Shown: piece after piece, positions 1 through 8,297 of the stretch
Layout: every line of letters starts with the position of its first letter
Numbering within the stretch: position 1 is the stretch's first letter
From: Burkholderiaceae bacterium
Lineage (GTDB): Bacteria > Pseudomonadota > Gammaproteobacteria > Burkholderiales > Burkholderiaceae_C
Direction: 5' to 3'
Assembly (NCBI GenBank): GCA_031253795.1
Contig: JAIRVR010000048.1
Coordinates: forward strand, 1-47,857
DNA length: 47,857 bases
Translations under genes and position numbers: made by a program
Notes under the pieces: model-generated
Seen by the model: the letters and a program-made list of their open reading frames with translations, nothing else
The model's database searches: none
What the model was told of the DNA's origin: nothing

Positions 1-278
1 ACGTCGGCGACCTCGAAGGCGAAGTGCTGTATCCAGCCCGGCGACTCCATGTCCTTCATCTGGCCCGGGTCCCTGGGGCACTCGAAGAAGGCGATGGAGC
101 TGCCGTCCTCCATCTCGAAGAAGATGTGGATGTGCGGGCTGTATTGGCCCGTGGAGGGCACATGGTCCTCGCCCATGGCGTGGGTGAAGCGCAGGCCCAG
201 CACCTCGGTGTAGAACTTCACGGTGTCAGCTGCGTCCTTGCAGCGGTAGGCTGCGTGATGAAGCTTTTTGCACAGCAT
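1..278 (-). CDS. VOC-family (glyoxalase-like) protein, 3' end cut by window edge
   Basis: The visible N-terminal 92 residues read as a vicinal-oxygen-chelate fold protein. It opens with MLCKKLHHAAYRC, has a typical FYTEVLGLRF helix-strand turn, and has paired HIHIFFEM and QHFAFEV strands that can supply metal ligands. The family includes lactoylglutathione lyases and ring-cleavage dioxygenases; the substrate cannot be read from sequence. The ATG at 276-278 follows an AGGAGACATCC ribosome-binding site. It lies 12 nt after a NIPSNAP gene and behind an SDR gene, so it is probably the third gene of a small catabolic operon. The remainder of the protein lies outside the window to the left. Confidence 0.85.
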   Translation of the reverse strand, partial: MLCKKLHHAAYRCKDAADTVKFYTEVLGLRFTHAMGEDHVPSTGQYSPHIHIFFEMEDGSSIAFFECPRDPGQMKDMESPGWIQHFAFEVAD

Positions 279-290
279 GGATGTCTCCTG

Positions 291-671
291 TCAGTCGGTG
301 GAAAGAGGGTCGGGCGCGGGGGCGGCGGTTCCGTGCAGCGGCTCCTGCCAGCCGCTCCACCGGGGCTGGAAGAAGGGCGCCGGGATCAGCAACTTCGATT
401 CCTGGCTTTGCAGCAGCGGCAACATCCGCGCCACATAGGCCTGCCAGCGCGGCTCGGCCAGCAGGCGCGCGCGGCGCTCGGCGCGTTCGTTCAGGTCCGC
501 ATAGGCCCACAGGTGCACGATCTGGTTGAGCGGCCCCGTGTCGGTGGTGTAGTAGCCGACCATGCGGCCCAGGATGCGCTGCTGCAGCTGAAGGCCTTCG
601 GCCTGGTAGAGCGCCAGGTAGTCGCGCCACTTGCCGGGGTGGGCGGTGTAGGTGCGTTGTTCGACGAGCAT
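291..671 (-). CDS. NIPSNAP-family protein
   Basis: A 126-residue protein that starts MLVEQRTYTAHPGK and contains the VHLWAYADLNERAERRARL stretch typical of NIPSNAP domains, which adopt a ferredoxin-like dimeric alpha/beta-barrel. Single-domain bacterial members often sit in catabolic operons and lack an assigned reaction. The gene begins 9 nt after the SDR stop codon and ends 12 nt before the VOC start, so the three are probably co-transcribed. Family assignment is firm from the motif; any enzymatic role is unknown. The extreme C-terminus (PAPDPLSTD) is proline-rich and probably disordered. Confidence 0.85.
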   Translation of the reverse strand: MLVEQRTYTAHPGKWRDYLALYQAEGLQLQQRILGRMVGYYTTDTGPLNQIVHLWAYADLNERAERRARLLAEPRWQAYVARMLPLLQSQESKLLIPAPFFQPRWSGWQEPLHGTAAPAPDPLSTD

Positions 672-680
672 GGCCTGCCT

Positions 681-1436
681 TCAGCCCAGGCTGTGGCCGC
701 CGTCGATCACGATGCGCGTGCCCGTGGCCGTGCGCAGGTGCGTGGCGCAGGCGAGGATGGCCCGGGCCACGTCGTCGGGTTCGACCACGCGGCCCAGCGG
801 CGTTTGCGCGGCTTTTTTCTCCAGTTCATCTCGGCTGCGGCCACCCACGAAGTCCGTATCCACGGCGGCGGGCGAGACGCACAGAAAGCGCACGGGACCG
901 AAGGCGCGCGCCATGGACAGCGTCAGCGTGTCCAGCGCGGCTTTGGCGGCGCAATAGGCCATGTTGCTGCCCAGGCCCGTGAAGGCCGAGACCGAAGAGA
1001 CGCTGACCACGGCCGCGTCATGCGAAGCGCGCAGCAGTGGCAGCAGGGCCCGCGTCACGGCATAGGTGCCGCCCACGTTGGCGCAGAGAATGCGGTTGAA
1101 CAGCGCGGGCTCCAGCGCATCGATCTGCGCGTGCGCTATGCGTTCAGTGAAGCCTGCGCAATTGACCAGCAGGTCCACCCGGCCCAGGTGCTGCTGCAGC
1201 CATTGGGCCGCGGCGCTGTGGCTGGCGCTGTCCTCCAGCGACAGCTGCAGCGTGTGGTGGCGGCCCGGCAGTTCCTCGCACAGCGCCTGGGCGCGCTCGC
1301 GGCCCTGGTGGTAGCCGATCACGACGGTGGCGCCCTCGCGGGCCAGGGCGCGCGCGGTGGCGGCGCCTATGCCGCTGCTGGCGCCGGTGACGACGGCGAT
1401 CCTGTCTTGCAGGGGCGGTTGGGAGAGTTGCATCAT
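681..1436 (-). CDS. Short-chain dehydrogenase/reductase (SDR)
   Basis: A 251-residue classical SDR, probably NAD(P)-dependent. The Rossmann motif TGASSGIG sits at residues 17-24, the NCAG variant of the NNAG motif follows, then VSSVSA with the catalytic serine and YCAAK near residue 158 with the catalytic Tyr and Lys. The C-terminal TRIVIDGGHSLG matches 3-oxoacyl-ACP reductase-like members. Two adjacent ATGs (1434-1436 and 1431-1433) are possible starts; an open frame continues upstream but lies antisense to the regulator and is not family-like. It is the first gene of the SDR-NIPSNAP-VOC operon and is divergent from an IclR regulator that probably controls it. Substrate unknown. Confidence 0.9.
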   Translation of the reverse strand: MMQLSQPPLQDRIAVVTGASSGIGAATARALAREGATVVIGYHQGRERAQALCEELPGRHHTLQLSLEDSASHSAAAQWLQQHLGRVDLLVNCAGFTERIAHAQIDALEPALFNRILCANVGGTYAVTRALLPLLRASHDAAVVSVSSVSAFTGLGSNMAYCAAKAALDTLTLSMARAFGPVRFLCVSPAAVDTDFVGGRSRDELEKKAAQTPLGRVVEPDDVARAILACATHLRTATGTRIVIDGGHSLG

Positions 1437-1522
1437 TCGGAGTCCGTGGTGCCTGGCCTGGCCGGGCTGTGGTTGATCGGCCATTCCGATTGTTTTCAAA
1501 TCGCCCGGCGACGCCACACAGT

Positions 1523-1539
1523 TGTCCGATAAACGAACA
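1523..1539. promoter_or_regulatory. Putative IclR-family operator
   Basis: TGTCCGATAAACGAACA is an imperfect palindrome (12 of 17 positions match its reverse complement) in the divergent SDR/IclR intergenic region. Its last base is the A of the IclR start codon. Read on the other strand it resembles the GTTCG-N5-CG-AC pattern known for PcaR/PobR-type IclR regulators. The position suggests autorepression and control of the SDR operon. This is inference from sequence only. Confidence 0.5.
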
Positions 1540-2327
1540 TGACCCATTCCTCCGATGCCGGCTCCCTCAAGCGGGGCGTGGCCTTTCTCAAGCTGCTGGC
1601 GACCGGGGGCGTGCGCGGTTGCCCGCTCAGCGAACTGGCAGAAAAGTCCGGCGTGCCTCATCCGTCGGCGCACCGCATCCTCAAGCAGCTGATCGCGGAG
1701 CGGCTGGTGGTGCATGACGCCGAAACGCACCGCTACCGGCTGGGTCCGCTGGCCTTCGAACTGGGGCTGGCGGGATCGATGCTGCACGACATCCGCGACC
1801 TGTGCGAACCGGCCATGGCGGCGCTGGCACGTGAAACCGAGGACACGGCCTATCTGGTGGTGCGCAGCGGATTCGAGGCCGTATGCCTGCACCGGATCGA
1901 AGGCGACTTCCCCATCCGTACGCTGGTGCTGCAGGTGGGCAGCCGCCGCCCGCTGGGCGTGGGAGCGGGCGGGCTGGCCGTGCTGGCCGCCATCGCGCCC
2001 GAGGAGCGCCAGGCCATCATCGAGCGCGTGGCTCCGGCCTTGCCGGCCTTTGGCAAACTCACCGAGGCCGGCCTGCGCCAGGCCTGCGAGGACACGGCCC
2101 GTGCAGGCGTGGCCGTGATCCAGAACCGTGTGAGCCTGGGCGTCACGGCCGTGGGTGCGCATTTTGGCGACAGCATGGGCCAGGCCATGGGGGCGGTCAG
2201 CGTGGCCGCCTTGACCCAGCGCATGACGGCGGCGCGCGTGCGCCGCATTGCCCAGCAGGTGCGTGCCGCAGCGGCCGATATCGAACTGCGCATCCGCATG
2301 CGCAAGCCGGAGTCGCCCAGGCGTTGA
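1539..2327 (+). CDS. IclR-family transcriptional regulator
   Basis: A 262-residue regulator. The N-terminal winged helix-turn-helix (about residues 10-65; LSELAEKSGVPHPSAHRILKQL) is followed by an IclR effector-binding GAF-like domain (about 80-250) with the typical VGSRRPLGVGAGGLAVLA and AGVAVIQNRVSLGVTAVGA segments. IclR proteins sense small catabolic intermediates. It is divergent from the SDR-NIPSNAP-VOC operon, and a palindrome overlaps its own start, so it probably controls that operon and itself. The effector is unknown. Confidence 0.93.
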   Translation: MTHSSDAGSLKRGVAFLKLLATGGVRGCPLSELAEKSGVPHPSAHRILKQLIAERLVVHDAETHRYRLGPLAFELGLAGSMLHDIRDLCEPAMAALARETEDTAYLVVRSGFEAVCLHRIEGDFPIRTLVLQVGSRRPLGVGAGGLAVLAAIAPEERQAIIERVAPALPAFGKLTEAGLRQACEDTARAGVAVIQNRVSLGVTAVGAHFGDSMGQAMGAVSVAALTQRMTAARVRRIAQQVRAAAADIELRIRMRKPESPRR

Positions 2328-2341
2328 GTCGATCCGGGCGC

Positions 2342-2378
2342 AAAAAACAAGGGCCGGCTGGTTCGCACCCGCCGGCCC
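2342..2378 (-). terminator. Intrinsic terminator of the GST gene
   Basis: Inverted arms GGGCCGGC (2351-2358) and GCCGGCCC (2371-2378) with a 12-nt loop are followed, in minus-strand sense, by TTGTTTTTTG. It lies 31 nt past the GST stop codon. The hairpin could also slow plus-strand transcripts from the IclR gene, but the T-run favours the minus strand. Confidence 0.75.
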
Positions 2379-2408
2379 GCAAGGCTGTCGCGCCGAAGCG
2401 CGACGGTA

Positions 2409-3017
2409 TTACTTGAGCAGGCCTTCGGCCTTCATGGCGGCCTGCACGGCCGGACGGGCCAGGACGCGTTCGCGGTAGGCCAGGATATTGGTCAGCTCGG
2501 AGATGTCCACACCCACGAACTGGGCCCAGCCCGTCACGGTGAACAGGTAGGCATCGGCCACGGTGAACTGTTCGCCCATCAGGTAGTCGCGGCCGTTGAG
2601 CTCGCCATCGACCCACTTGAGGCGATCGAGCACGCGCTGGCGCACCACGGGCTTGTAGTCGTCGGGTGTGGCGGGGTTGAACAGCGGGCCAAAACCCTTG
2701 TGCAGCTCGGTGCCGATGAAGTTCAGCCACTCCTGCAGGTGGTAGCGCGCCATGGTGCCGTTGGCCGGGGCCAGCTTTTTCTCGGGCACGAGATCGGCCA
2801 GGTACTGGACGATGGCCGGGCCTTCATGCAGGCTGTCGCCGTCGTCGAGCACCAGGAAGGGCACATAGCCCAGCGGGTTGACGTCGTAGAAGTCGGTACC
2901 GTCCTGCAGCTTGTGCGTCTTGGTGCTGGCCAGAACGGGCTCGTACTCCAGGCCTGCCTCGTGCAGGACGATGTGCGGAGACAGGGAGCAGGCGCCGGGG
3001 CTGTAGTAGAGCTTCAT
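2409..3017 (-). CDS. Glutathione S-transferase, beta class
   Basis: A 202-residue cytosolic GST that probably conjugates or reduces electrophiles with glutathione. The thioredoxin-like N-domain (about 1-78) begins MKLYYSPGACSLSPH; Cys10 matches the catalytic cysteine of beta-class enzymes such as GstB. NPLGYVPFLVLDDG carries the cis-Pro, and GPAIVQYLAD fits the gamma-glutamyl-binding turn. The C-terminal helical domain (about 88-200) contains FTVADAYLFTV, the family N-capping motif. It is a single-gene unit ended by its own terminator. The substrate cannot be read from sequence. Confidence 0.93.
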   Translation of the reverse strand: MKLYYSPGACSLSPHIVLHEAGLEYEPVLASTKTHKLQDGTDFYDVNPLGYVPFLVLDDGDSLHEGPAIVQYLADLVPEKKLAPANGTMARYHLQEWLNFIGTELHKGFGPLFNPATPDDYKPVVRQRVLDRLKWVDGELNGRDYLMGEQFTVADAYLFTVTGWAQFVGVDISELTNILAYRERVLARPAVQAAMKAEGLLK

Positions 3018-3110
3018 GTTGGATCGCTTCCGATCGGGAGAAAAAACAAGCGCCCATGCTAAACCCTGTGGCGCCCCTGTGCATGACGGAACCGCGACGG
3101 CGGCAAGGGT

Positions 3111-3230
3111 TCAGCCACAGTCCCGCCTGGGCAACAGGTCGTACATCCGCGCGCGGGCTTCGCTGCCTTCCAGTCCCGTGATGGGACCGAACTGGTGCGG
3201 GACGAAACGGCCATGGCCTACGGCCGAGGT
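3111..3230 (-). other. In-frame 39-codon open stretch after the FMN reductase stop
   Basis: Directly after the TGA of the FMN reductase gene, the same frame stays open for 39 codons to a second TGA at 3111-3113. The peptide looks protein-like (GRFVPHQFGPITGLEGSEA..., ending DLLPRRDCG). There is no ATG, GTG or TTG near its beginning, so it cannot start alone in this frame. It may be the 3' remnant of a decayed gene or chance coding-like GC-rich sequence. I do not recognise it. Confidence 0.25.
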
Positions 3231-3809
3231 TCAGGCGGCCAGCCGCCCTGCAGCCCAGAGCACCTGTTCCAGCACGGCCTGGAGGCCCTGACGGTCCTGG
3301 GGGCGCTGCAGGCCGTCGGCTTCATCGAAGGCCTGGCCGGCCTGCCCCACGGCGTGGCTGACGGGGGCCAGCCAGCACTGCAGATTCAGCAGCAGGGGCG
3401 CCAGATGGGACTGGGCGCGCAGACCGCCCAGGCCGCCGGGCGAAGCGCTGGCCATGCCCACCACCTTGCCGCGGAAGGGCAGGGTGCCGTCGGACCAGAC
3501 CGGATCGCCGGCCACGGGGCTGGAGGCCCAGTCGATGGCGTTCTTGAGCAGGGCGGGATAGCTGCCGTTGTACTCGGGCGAGCAGATCAGCCAGGCCGGA
3601 TGGGCGTGCAGGGCTGCCTTGAAGCGGAGCACGTCGGGCGGCGTGCCACCGGCTTCGAGGTCGGCGTTGTACATGGGGATGTCGTAGTCCGACAGCTCCA
3701 GCAACGTGGGCTGGGCACCGAGTTCGCGGGCCATGGCGGCGGCGGCTCGGGCCAGGCGCCGGTTGTGCGATTGCTGGCGGGTACTTCCCGCGAAGATGAG
3801 GATCTGCAT
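3231..3809 (-). CDS. NADPH-dependent FMN reductase family protein
   Basis: A 192-residue flavodoxin-fold protein that opens [20 protein letters not shown]; the GSTR-x3-HN loop fits FMN phosphate binding. [20 protein letters not shown] is the signature of the NADPH-dependent FMN/quinone/azo reductase family, and [17 protein letters not shown] is the second conserved loop. It probably transfers electrons from NADPH to flavin or quinones in the cytosol. The start at 3807-3809 is preferred because residue 1 aligns with the family's first strand; the frame is open further upstream but that part lies over the parS-containing intergenic region. It diverges from mnmG. Confidence 0.9.
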   Translation of the reverse strand: MQILIFAGSTRQQSHNRRLARAAAAMARELGAQPTLLELSDYDIPMYNADLEAGGTPPDVLRFKAALHAHPAWLICSPEYNGSYPALLKNAIDWASSPVAGDPVWSDGTLPFRGKVVGMASASPGGLGGLRAQSHLAPLLLNLQCWLAPVSHAVGQAGQAFDEADGLQRPQDRQGLQAVLEQVLWAAGRLAA

Positions 3810-3897
3810 GGCAGCGATTGCATCACAGGCCGGCCACAGGTTTCTTGCAAGCGCGATGCCATCGCGCCCCGTCCGTGCAGCATCCTGCCGCCCCGCC

Positions 3898-3913
3898 TGT
3901 TTCACGTGGAACA
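3898..3913. other. parS-like site 1
   Basis: TGTTTCACGTGGAACA differs from the perfect palindrome TGTTTCACGTGAAACA at one base. It lies in the 293-bp gap between the FMN reductase and mnmG genes, which also must hold the mnmG promoter. ParB would be expected to load here. Site type is established from chromosomal ParABS systems; occupancy is inferred. Confidence 0.8.
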
Positions 3914-4102
3914 TGGCCATGGCACCCTGCGGACTGGCAGGGTGCTCGACCCCTTGGTTCGCATTGTTGCGGCAAAGGTGGGAAAATCGCGGGTTCCCCG
4001 CTGGGTCCCTCTTGCCAGGCAAGAGCCGCCCGCCATGAGCGCCGGAGCGTGAGTGCTTCGTGTCGGGGGCTTGGGCCGGGCAGGCCCCCGGAGTCGATAA
4101 GC

Positions 4103-6064
4103 ATGTTGTACCCACAGGAATTTGATGTGATCGTGGTCGGTGGCGGCCACGCCGGCACCGAGGCCGCGCTGGCCGCTGCGCGCATGGGCAGCAAGACCTT
4201 GCTGCTGACCCACAACATCGAGACCCTGGGTCAGATGAGCTGCAATCCCAGCATCGGCGGCATAGGCAAGGGCCATCTGGTCAAGGAAGTGGATGCGCTG
4301 GGCGGTGCCATGGCGCTGGCCACCGACAAGGGCGGCATACAGTTCCGCATCCTCAACAGTTCCAAGGGCCCGGCCGTGCGCGCCACGCGCGCCCAGGCGG
4401 ACCGCATTCTGTACAAGGCCGCCATCCGCGACATGCTGGAAAACCAGCCCAATCTGTGGCTGTTCCAGCAGGCGGTGGACGATCTGATGGTGGAGGGCGA
4501 CCGTGTGGTCGGCGCCGTCACCCAGGTCGGCATACGCTTTCGCAGCCGCGCCGTGGTGCTGACCGCCGGCACCTTCCTGGATGGCAAGATCCACGTGGGG
4601 CTGAACAATTACTCGGCGGGCCGCGCGGGCGACCCGCCGGCCGTCAGCCTGTCGGCACGGCTCAAGGAGCTGCAACTGCCCCAGGGCCGCCTGAAGACCG
4701 GCACGCCGCCGCGCATCGACGGACGCAGCATCGATTTCTCGCAGTGCGAGGAGCAGCCTGGCGACGGTATGCCCGGTGGCATCAACGAAGGCCAGCTGCC
4801 GGTGTTCAGCTTCATGGGCCATGCCTCCATGCACCCGCGCCAGATGCCTTGCTGGATCACGCACACCAATGCGCGCACGCACGACATCATCCGCAGCGGC
4901 TTTGACCGCAGCCCCATGTTCACGGGCAAGATCGAGGGCGTGGGCCCGCGCTACTGCCCCAGCGTCGAGGACAAGATCAACCGCTTCGCCGACAAGGAAA
5001 GCCACCAGATCTTCCTGGAACCCGAAGGCCTGACCACGCACGAGTTCTATCCCAACGGCATTTCCACCAGCCTGCCCTTCGACATCCAGTACGAACTGGT
5101 GCGCAGCATGAAGGGACTGGAGAATGCCCACATCCTGCGCCCTGGCTACGCCATCGAATACGACTACTTCGATCCGCGCTCGCTCAAGAGCAGTTTCGAG
5201 ACCCGGCAGATCCAGGGCCTGTTCTTCGCCGGCCAGATCAATGGCACGACCGGCTATGAGGAGGCCGCGGCCCAGGGTCTGTTCGCCGGCATCAATGCCG
5301 CCCTGCAATGCAGGGGCGAGGCAGCCTGGCTGCCGCGCCGCGATGAGGCCTATCTGGGCGTGCTGGTGGATGACCTGATCACCAAGGGCGTGACCGAACC
5401 CTACCGCATGTTCACCAGCCGCGCCGAGTTCCGTCTGCAGCTGCGCGAGGACAACGCCGACATGCGGCTGACCGAGGCCGGCCGCCGCATGGGCCTGGTC
5501 GATGACGCACGCTGGGACAGCTTCAGCCGCAAGCGCGATGCTGTTTCACGTGAAACAGAGCGCCTGAAGTCCACCTGGGTCAATCCGCGCATCGTCTCGG
5601 CCGAAGAGTCCGAGCGCGTGCTGGGCAAGTCCATGGAGCGCGAATACAACCTGTTCGACCTGCTGCGCCGCCCCGACGTGGGCTATGGTCATCTGATGGG
5701 CATGAACGAGGGCCGTTACGCATCGGCCGATGTGCAGCCCGAGGTGCTGGGCGATCTGAGCAGCTCGGTGATCGAGCAGGTGGAGATCGCTGCCAAGTAT
5801 TCGGGCTATATCGACCGTCAGAAGGACGAGGTGCAGCGTGCCGCGCATTTCGAGAATCTGCGCCTGCCTGAAGAGCTGGACTATATGCAGGTGGCCGCCC
5901 TGTCCTTTGAAGTGCGCCAGAAACTGCAAAAGCACCGACCCGAAACCCTGGGTCAGGCATCGCGCATTTCGGGCGTGACGCCGGCAGCCATTTCCCTGCT
6001 CATGGTCCACCTCAAGAAGGGTGGCTTCAAGGGCTTCGCCCAGGGCGAGGAGGCCGCGGCATGA
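4103..6064 (+). CDS. mnmG: tRNA uridine-5-carboxymethylaminomethyl modification enzyme MnmG (GidA)
   Basis: A 653-residue FAD-dependent enzyme that works with MnmE to build the cmnm5 group on U34 of certain tRNAs. The FAD-binding [19 protein letters not shown] is at the N-terminus (about 10-28), with family signature 1 ([12 protein letters not shown]) and signature 2 ([17 protein letters not shown]) further on; the C-terminal helical domain ends near [11 protein letters not shown]. The length is close to the roughly 630 residues usual for the family. The ATG at 4103 follows GGAG; the frame is open further upstream but that sequence is not conserved. It overlaps rsmG by 4 nt (ATGA). Codons AVSRET around residue 482 also form a perfect parS site. 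Confidence 0.98.
   Translation: MLYPQEFDVIVVGGGHAGTEAALAAARMGSKTLLLTHNIETLGQMSCNPSIGGIGKGHLVKEVDALGGAMALATDKGGIQFRILNSSKGPAVRATRAQADRILYKAAIRDMLENQPNLWLFQQAVDDLMVEGDRVVGAVTQVGIRFRSRAVVLTAGTFLDGKIHVGLNNYSAGRAGDPPAVSLSARLKELQLPQGRLKTGTPPRIDGRSIDFSQCEEQPGDGMPGGINEGQLPVFSFMGHASMHPRQMPCWITHTNARTHDIIRSGFDRSPMFTGKIEGVGPRYCPSVEDKINRFADKESHQIFLEPEGLTTHEFYPNGISTSLPFDIQYELVRSMKGLENAHILRPGYAIEYDYFDPRSLKSSFETRQIQGLFFAGQINGTTGYEEAAAQGLFAGINAALQCRGEAAWLPRRDEAYLGVLVDDLITKGVTEPYRMFTSRAEFRLQLREDNADMRLTEAGRRMGLVDDARWDSFSRKRDAVSRETERLKSTWVNPRIVSAEESERVLGKSMEREYNLFDLLRRPDVGYGHLMGMNEGRYASADVQPEVLGDLSSSVIEQVEIAAKYSGYIDRQKDEVQRAAHFENLRLPEELDYMQVAALSFEVRQKLQKHRPETLGQASRISGVTPAAISLLMVHLKKGGFKGFAQGEEAAA
5542..5557. other. 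parS site 2 (perfect), inside mnmG
   Basis: TGTTTCACGTGAAACA is a perfect 16-bp palindrome identical to the widely conserved bacterial parS. It is embedded in the mnmG coding sequence, where it encodes part of AVSRETE. It lies about 2 kb upstream of parA and is the strongest ParB-loading candidate in the window. Confidence 0.95.
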
Positions 6065-6723
6065 GCCAGGATCTGCGTCCCCAGCTGGAGGCGGGCATCC
6101 ATGCACTGTCCCTGGACCTGGCGCCTGCCCAGGTCGATGCGCTGATGGAGTTCATGGGCCTGCTGGGCAAGTGGAACAAGGTCTACAACCTCACGGCCGT
6201 CCGCGATCCACAGGAAATGCTGACCCACCACCTGCTCGACAGCCTGGCTGCCGTGCCTGCGCTGCGCCGCCACCTGGATGGCCTGCCCGCGCGCGAAGGC
6301 CGCATGGCCATGCTCGATGTGGGCTCGGGCGGTGGCCTGCCCGGCGTGGTCTTTGCCATCTGCTGCCCCGACGTCGATGTGAACTGCGTCGACACCGTGG
6401 GCAAGAAGGCCGCCTTCATCCAGCAGGTGGCTGTCACCTTGCGCCTGCCCAACCTGCGCGGCATCCACAGCCGCGTGGAGCAGCTGGCCACGCACTATCC
6501 GCTGATCAGCTGCCGTGCCTTCGCTTCCCTGGTGGACTTCACGACCTGGTCGCGCCAGGCGCTGGAGGAGGGCGGTGTGTGGCTGGCGATGAAGGGCAAG
6601 CATCCCGACGAGGAAATCGCCGCCCTGGCGGGCGACGTGCAGGTGTTTCACGTGGAACCTCTGCAGGTGCCGGGTCTGCAGGCCGAGCGCTGCATCGTCT
6701 GGTTGAAGCCACACGCTACCTGA
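6061..6723 (+). CDS. rsmG: 16S rRNA (guanine527-N7)-methyltransferase RsmG (GidB)
   Basis: A 220-residue SAM-dependent methyltransferase that methylates N7 of G527 in 16S rRNA. The family stretch [17 protein letters not shown] (about 35-51) precedes the SAM-binding loop [16 protein letters not shown], and [11 protein letters not shown] matches the conserved motif near the catalytic site. It is translationally coupled to mnmG through the ATGA overlap. Codons VFHVEP near the end carry a third parS-like sequence. Loss of RsmG gives low-level streptomycin resistance in several bacteria. Confidence 0.97.
   Translation: MSQDLRPQLEAGIHALSLDLAPAQVDALMEFMGLLGKWNKVYNLTAVRDPQEMLTHHLLDSLAAVPALRRHLDGLPAREGRMAMLDVGSGGGLPGVVFAICCPDVDVNCVDTVGKKAAFIQQVAVTLRLPNLRGIHSRVEQLATHYPLISCRAFASLVDFTTWSRQALEEGGVWLAMKGKHPDEEIAALAGDVQVFHVEPLQVPGLQAERCIVWLKPHAT
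6644..6659. other. parS-like site 3 (imperfect), inside rsmG
   Basis: TGTTTCACGTGGAACC keeps the core TTTCACGTG but differs from the perfect parS at two bases. It is embedded in rsmG codons for VFHVEP. Affinity for ParB is probably lower than for the mnmG site. Confidence 0.65.
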
Positions 6724-6893
6724 GCGAGGCCTGTGCCCTGCGGGCAGTGCTGCACGGGCAGTGCCGCACGGGCGGCGCACAGCGCCATGGGTCGGAGGTT
6801 TTTTGCGGGTTTTACGGGCCGGGCAACCGGCACCACCATGCGCAGGACGTGGTGCTCGCATAAACTTCCAGCTTTCATTGCCCAGGGGTCAGC

Positions 6894-7508
6894 ATGTTCG
6901 GCATCTCCGATTTCACCGCATTCGTCGTTGCCATTCTTCTGTTTCTGCTGATTCCGGGTCCGGGCAACCTGGCGCTGATCACCTCCACGGGCAAGGGGGG
7001 CATACGCGCCGGCATGGCCGCCTGCATGGGGGTGCTGGCCGCCGATCAGGTGCTGATCTGGATGGCCGTGGCCGGCGTGGCCACATTGCTGGCCGCCAAC
7101 CCTGCGGCCTTTCATGCCGTGCAGTGGCTGGGCGCCGCCTATCTGGGCTGGCTGGGCCTGAAAATGCTCACTGCCAAACCGGGCTCCAAGCCCGTGCTCA
7201 ACATCGAGCCGCGCCACTATTTCCGCCAGGCCGGCCTGATCACCCTGATGAACCCCAAGTCCATCGTGTTCTACATGGCCTTTTTTCCACTGTTCGTGGA
7301 TCCTGTCCAGCACCAGGGCCTGATGACCTTCGGCGTGATGGCCGCCACGGTGGCCGCTCTGACCTTTCTTTACTGCCTGATCGTGGTGCTGCTGACTGCG
7401 CATCTGGCCGAGCGCATGCGCGCCAATCCTGCGGTTTCCCGGGTTCTCGAAAAGACCGCGGGCGTGTTTCTGATCGGTTTTGGCCTCAAGCTGGCCATCG
7501 CCAAATAA
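6894..7508 (+). CDS. LysE/RhtB-family amino acid exporter
   Basis: A 204-residue inner-membrane protein with about five to six hydrophobic segments. The PGPGNLALI motif (about residues 20-28) and NPKSIVFYMAFFPLF are hallmarks of the LysE/RhtB family, which exports amino acids or their analogues. It lies between rsmG and parA, 170 bp after rsmG and only 13 nt before the parA start, so it may share a transcript with parA. A LysE-type gene at this place has no obvious link to chromosome partitioning. The substrate cannot be predicted. Confidence 0.92.
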   Translation: MFGISDFTAFVVAILLFLLIPGPGNLALITSTGKGGIRAGMAACMGVLAADQVLIWMAVAGVATLLAANPAAFHAVQWLGAAYLGWLGLKMLTAKPGSKPVLNIEPRHYFRQAGLITLMNPKSIVFYMAFFPLFVDPVQHQGLMTFGVMAATVAALTFLYCLIVVLLTAHLAERMRANPAVSRVLEKTAGVFLIGFGLKLAIAK

Positions 7509-7521
7509 GCGTGTAAATACC

Positions 7522-8292
7522 ATGGCCAAAATCTTCTGTGTTGCCAATCAAAAGGGTGGGGTGGGCAAGACCACCACCACCGTCAACCTCGCTGCCGGCC
7601 TGGCCAAGATCGGCCAGCGCGTGCTGCTGATCGACCTGGACCCCCAGGGCAATGCCACCATGGGCTCGGGCGTGGACAAGCGCGCGCTGGAGCTGTCCGT
7701 GTACGACGTGCTGCTGGAGAATGCCAGCGTCAAGGAGGCTGCCGTGGCCTCCGAGGCCGTGGGCTACCACGTGCTGGGTGCCAACCGCGAACTCAGCGGC
7801 GCCGAGATCGAGCTGGTCACCCTGGAGCGCCGCAACGAGCGCCTCAAGGGCGCGCTCAAGGCCGTGGATGCCGATTACGACTTCGTCCTGGTCGACTGCC
7901 CGCCCTCGCTGTCCATGCTCACGCTCAATGGCCTGTGTGCGGCCCATGGCGTGGTGGTGCCCATGCAGTGCGAGTACTTCGCGCTCGAAGGCCTGACCGA
8001 TCTGGTCAACACCATCAAGCAGGTGCATGCCAACATGAACCCCGACCTGCAGATCATCGGCCTGCTGCGCGTGATGTTCGATCCGCGCACCACGCTCCAG
8101 CAGCAGGTCAGCGACCAGCTCAAGGACCATTTCGGCGACAAGGTGTTCGACACCGTCATCCCCCGCAATGTGCGCCTGGCCGAAGCCCCCAGCTATGGCG
8201 TGCCGGGCGTGGTCTTCGACCCTGCAGCCAAGGGCAGCAAGGCCTTCATCGAATTCGCACGCGAGATGGTGCGCCGCATCAAGAAGATGTGA
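7522..8292 (+). CDS. parA: Chromosome partitioning ATPase ParA (Soj)
   Basis: A 256-residue ParA-type ATPase. The deviant Walker A KGGVGKTTTTVNL lies at about residues 9-21, followed by VLLIDLDPQGNATMG (A' motif) and VLVDCPPSLSMLTLN (Walker B region). There is no N-terminal helix-turn-helix, which fits chromosomal Soj rather than the large plasmid ParA type. It should bind the nucleoid as an ATP dimer and move ParB-parS complexes. The ATG at 7522 is chosen because MAKIFCVANQKGG matches the family N-terminus. The partner parB follows after one interposed hydrolase gene. Confidence 0.97.
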   Translation: MAKIFCVANQKGGVGKTTTTVNLAAGLAKIGQRVLLIDLDPQGNATMGSGVDKRALELSVYDVLLENASVKEAAVASEAVGYHVLGANRELSGAEIELVTLERRNERLKGALKAVDADYDFVLVDCPPSLSMLTLNGLCAAHGVVVPMQCEYFALEGLTDLVNTIKQVHANMNPDLQIIGLLRVMFDPRTTLQQQVSDQLKDHFGDKVFDTVIPRNVRLAEAPSYGVPGVVFDPAAKGSKAFIEFAREMVRRIKKM

Positions 8293-8297
8293 GTGCC

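Noticed and set aside
2824..3084. Alternative reading frame across the GST start
   Set aside because: It is a shifted frame over the GST gene and its leader, without domain or start signals.
3818..4102. Possible N-terminal extension of MnmG
   Set aside because: The frame is open but the translated part is not family-like and covers the intergenic parS region; [15 protein letters not shown] is the normal MnmG start.
6733..6951. Small open frame between rsmG and lysE
   Set aside because: Its composition is not protein-like, it overlaps the lysE start in another frame and it has no ribosome-binding site.
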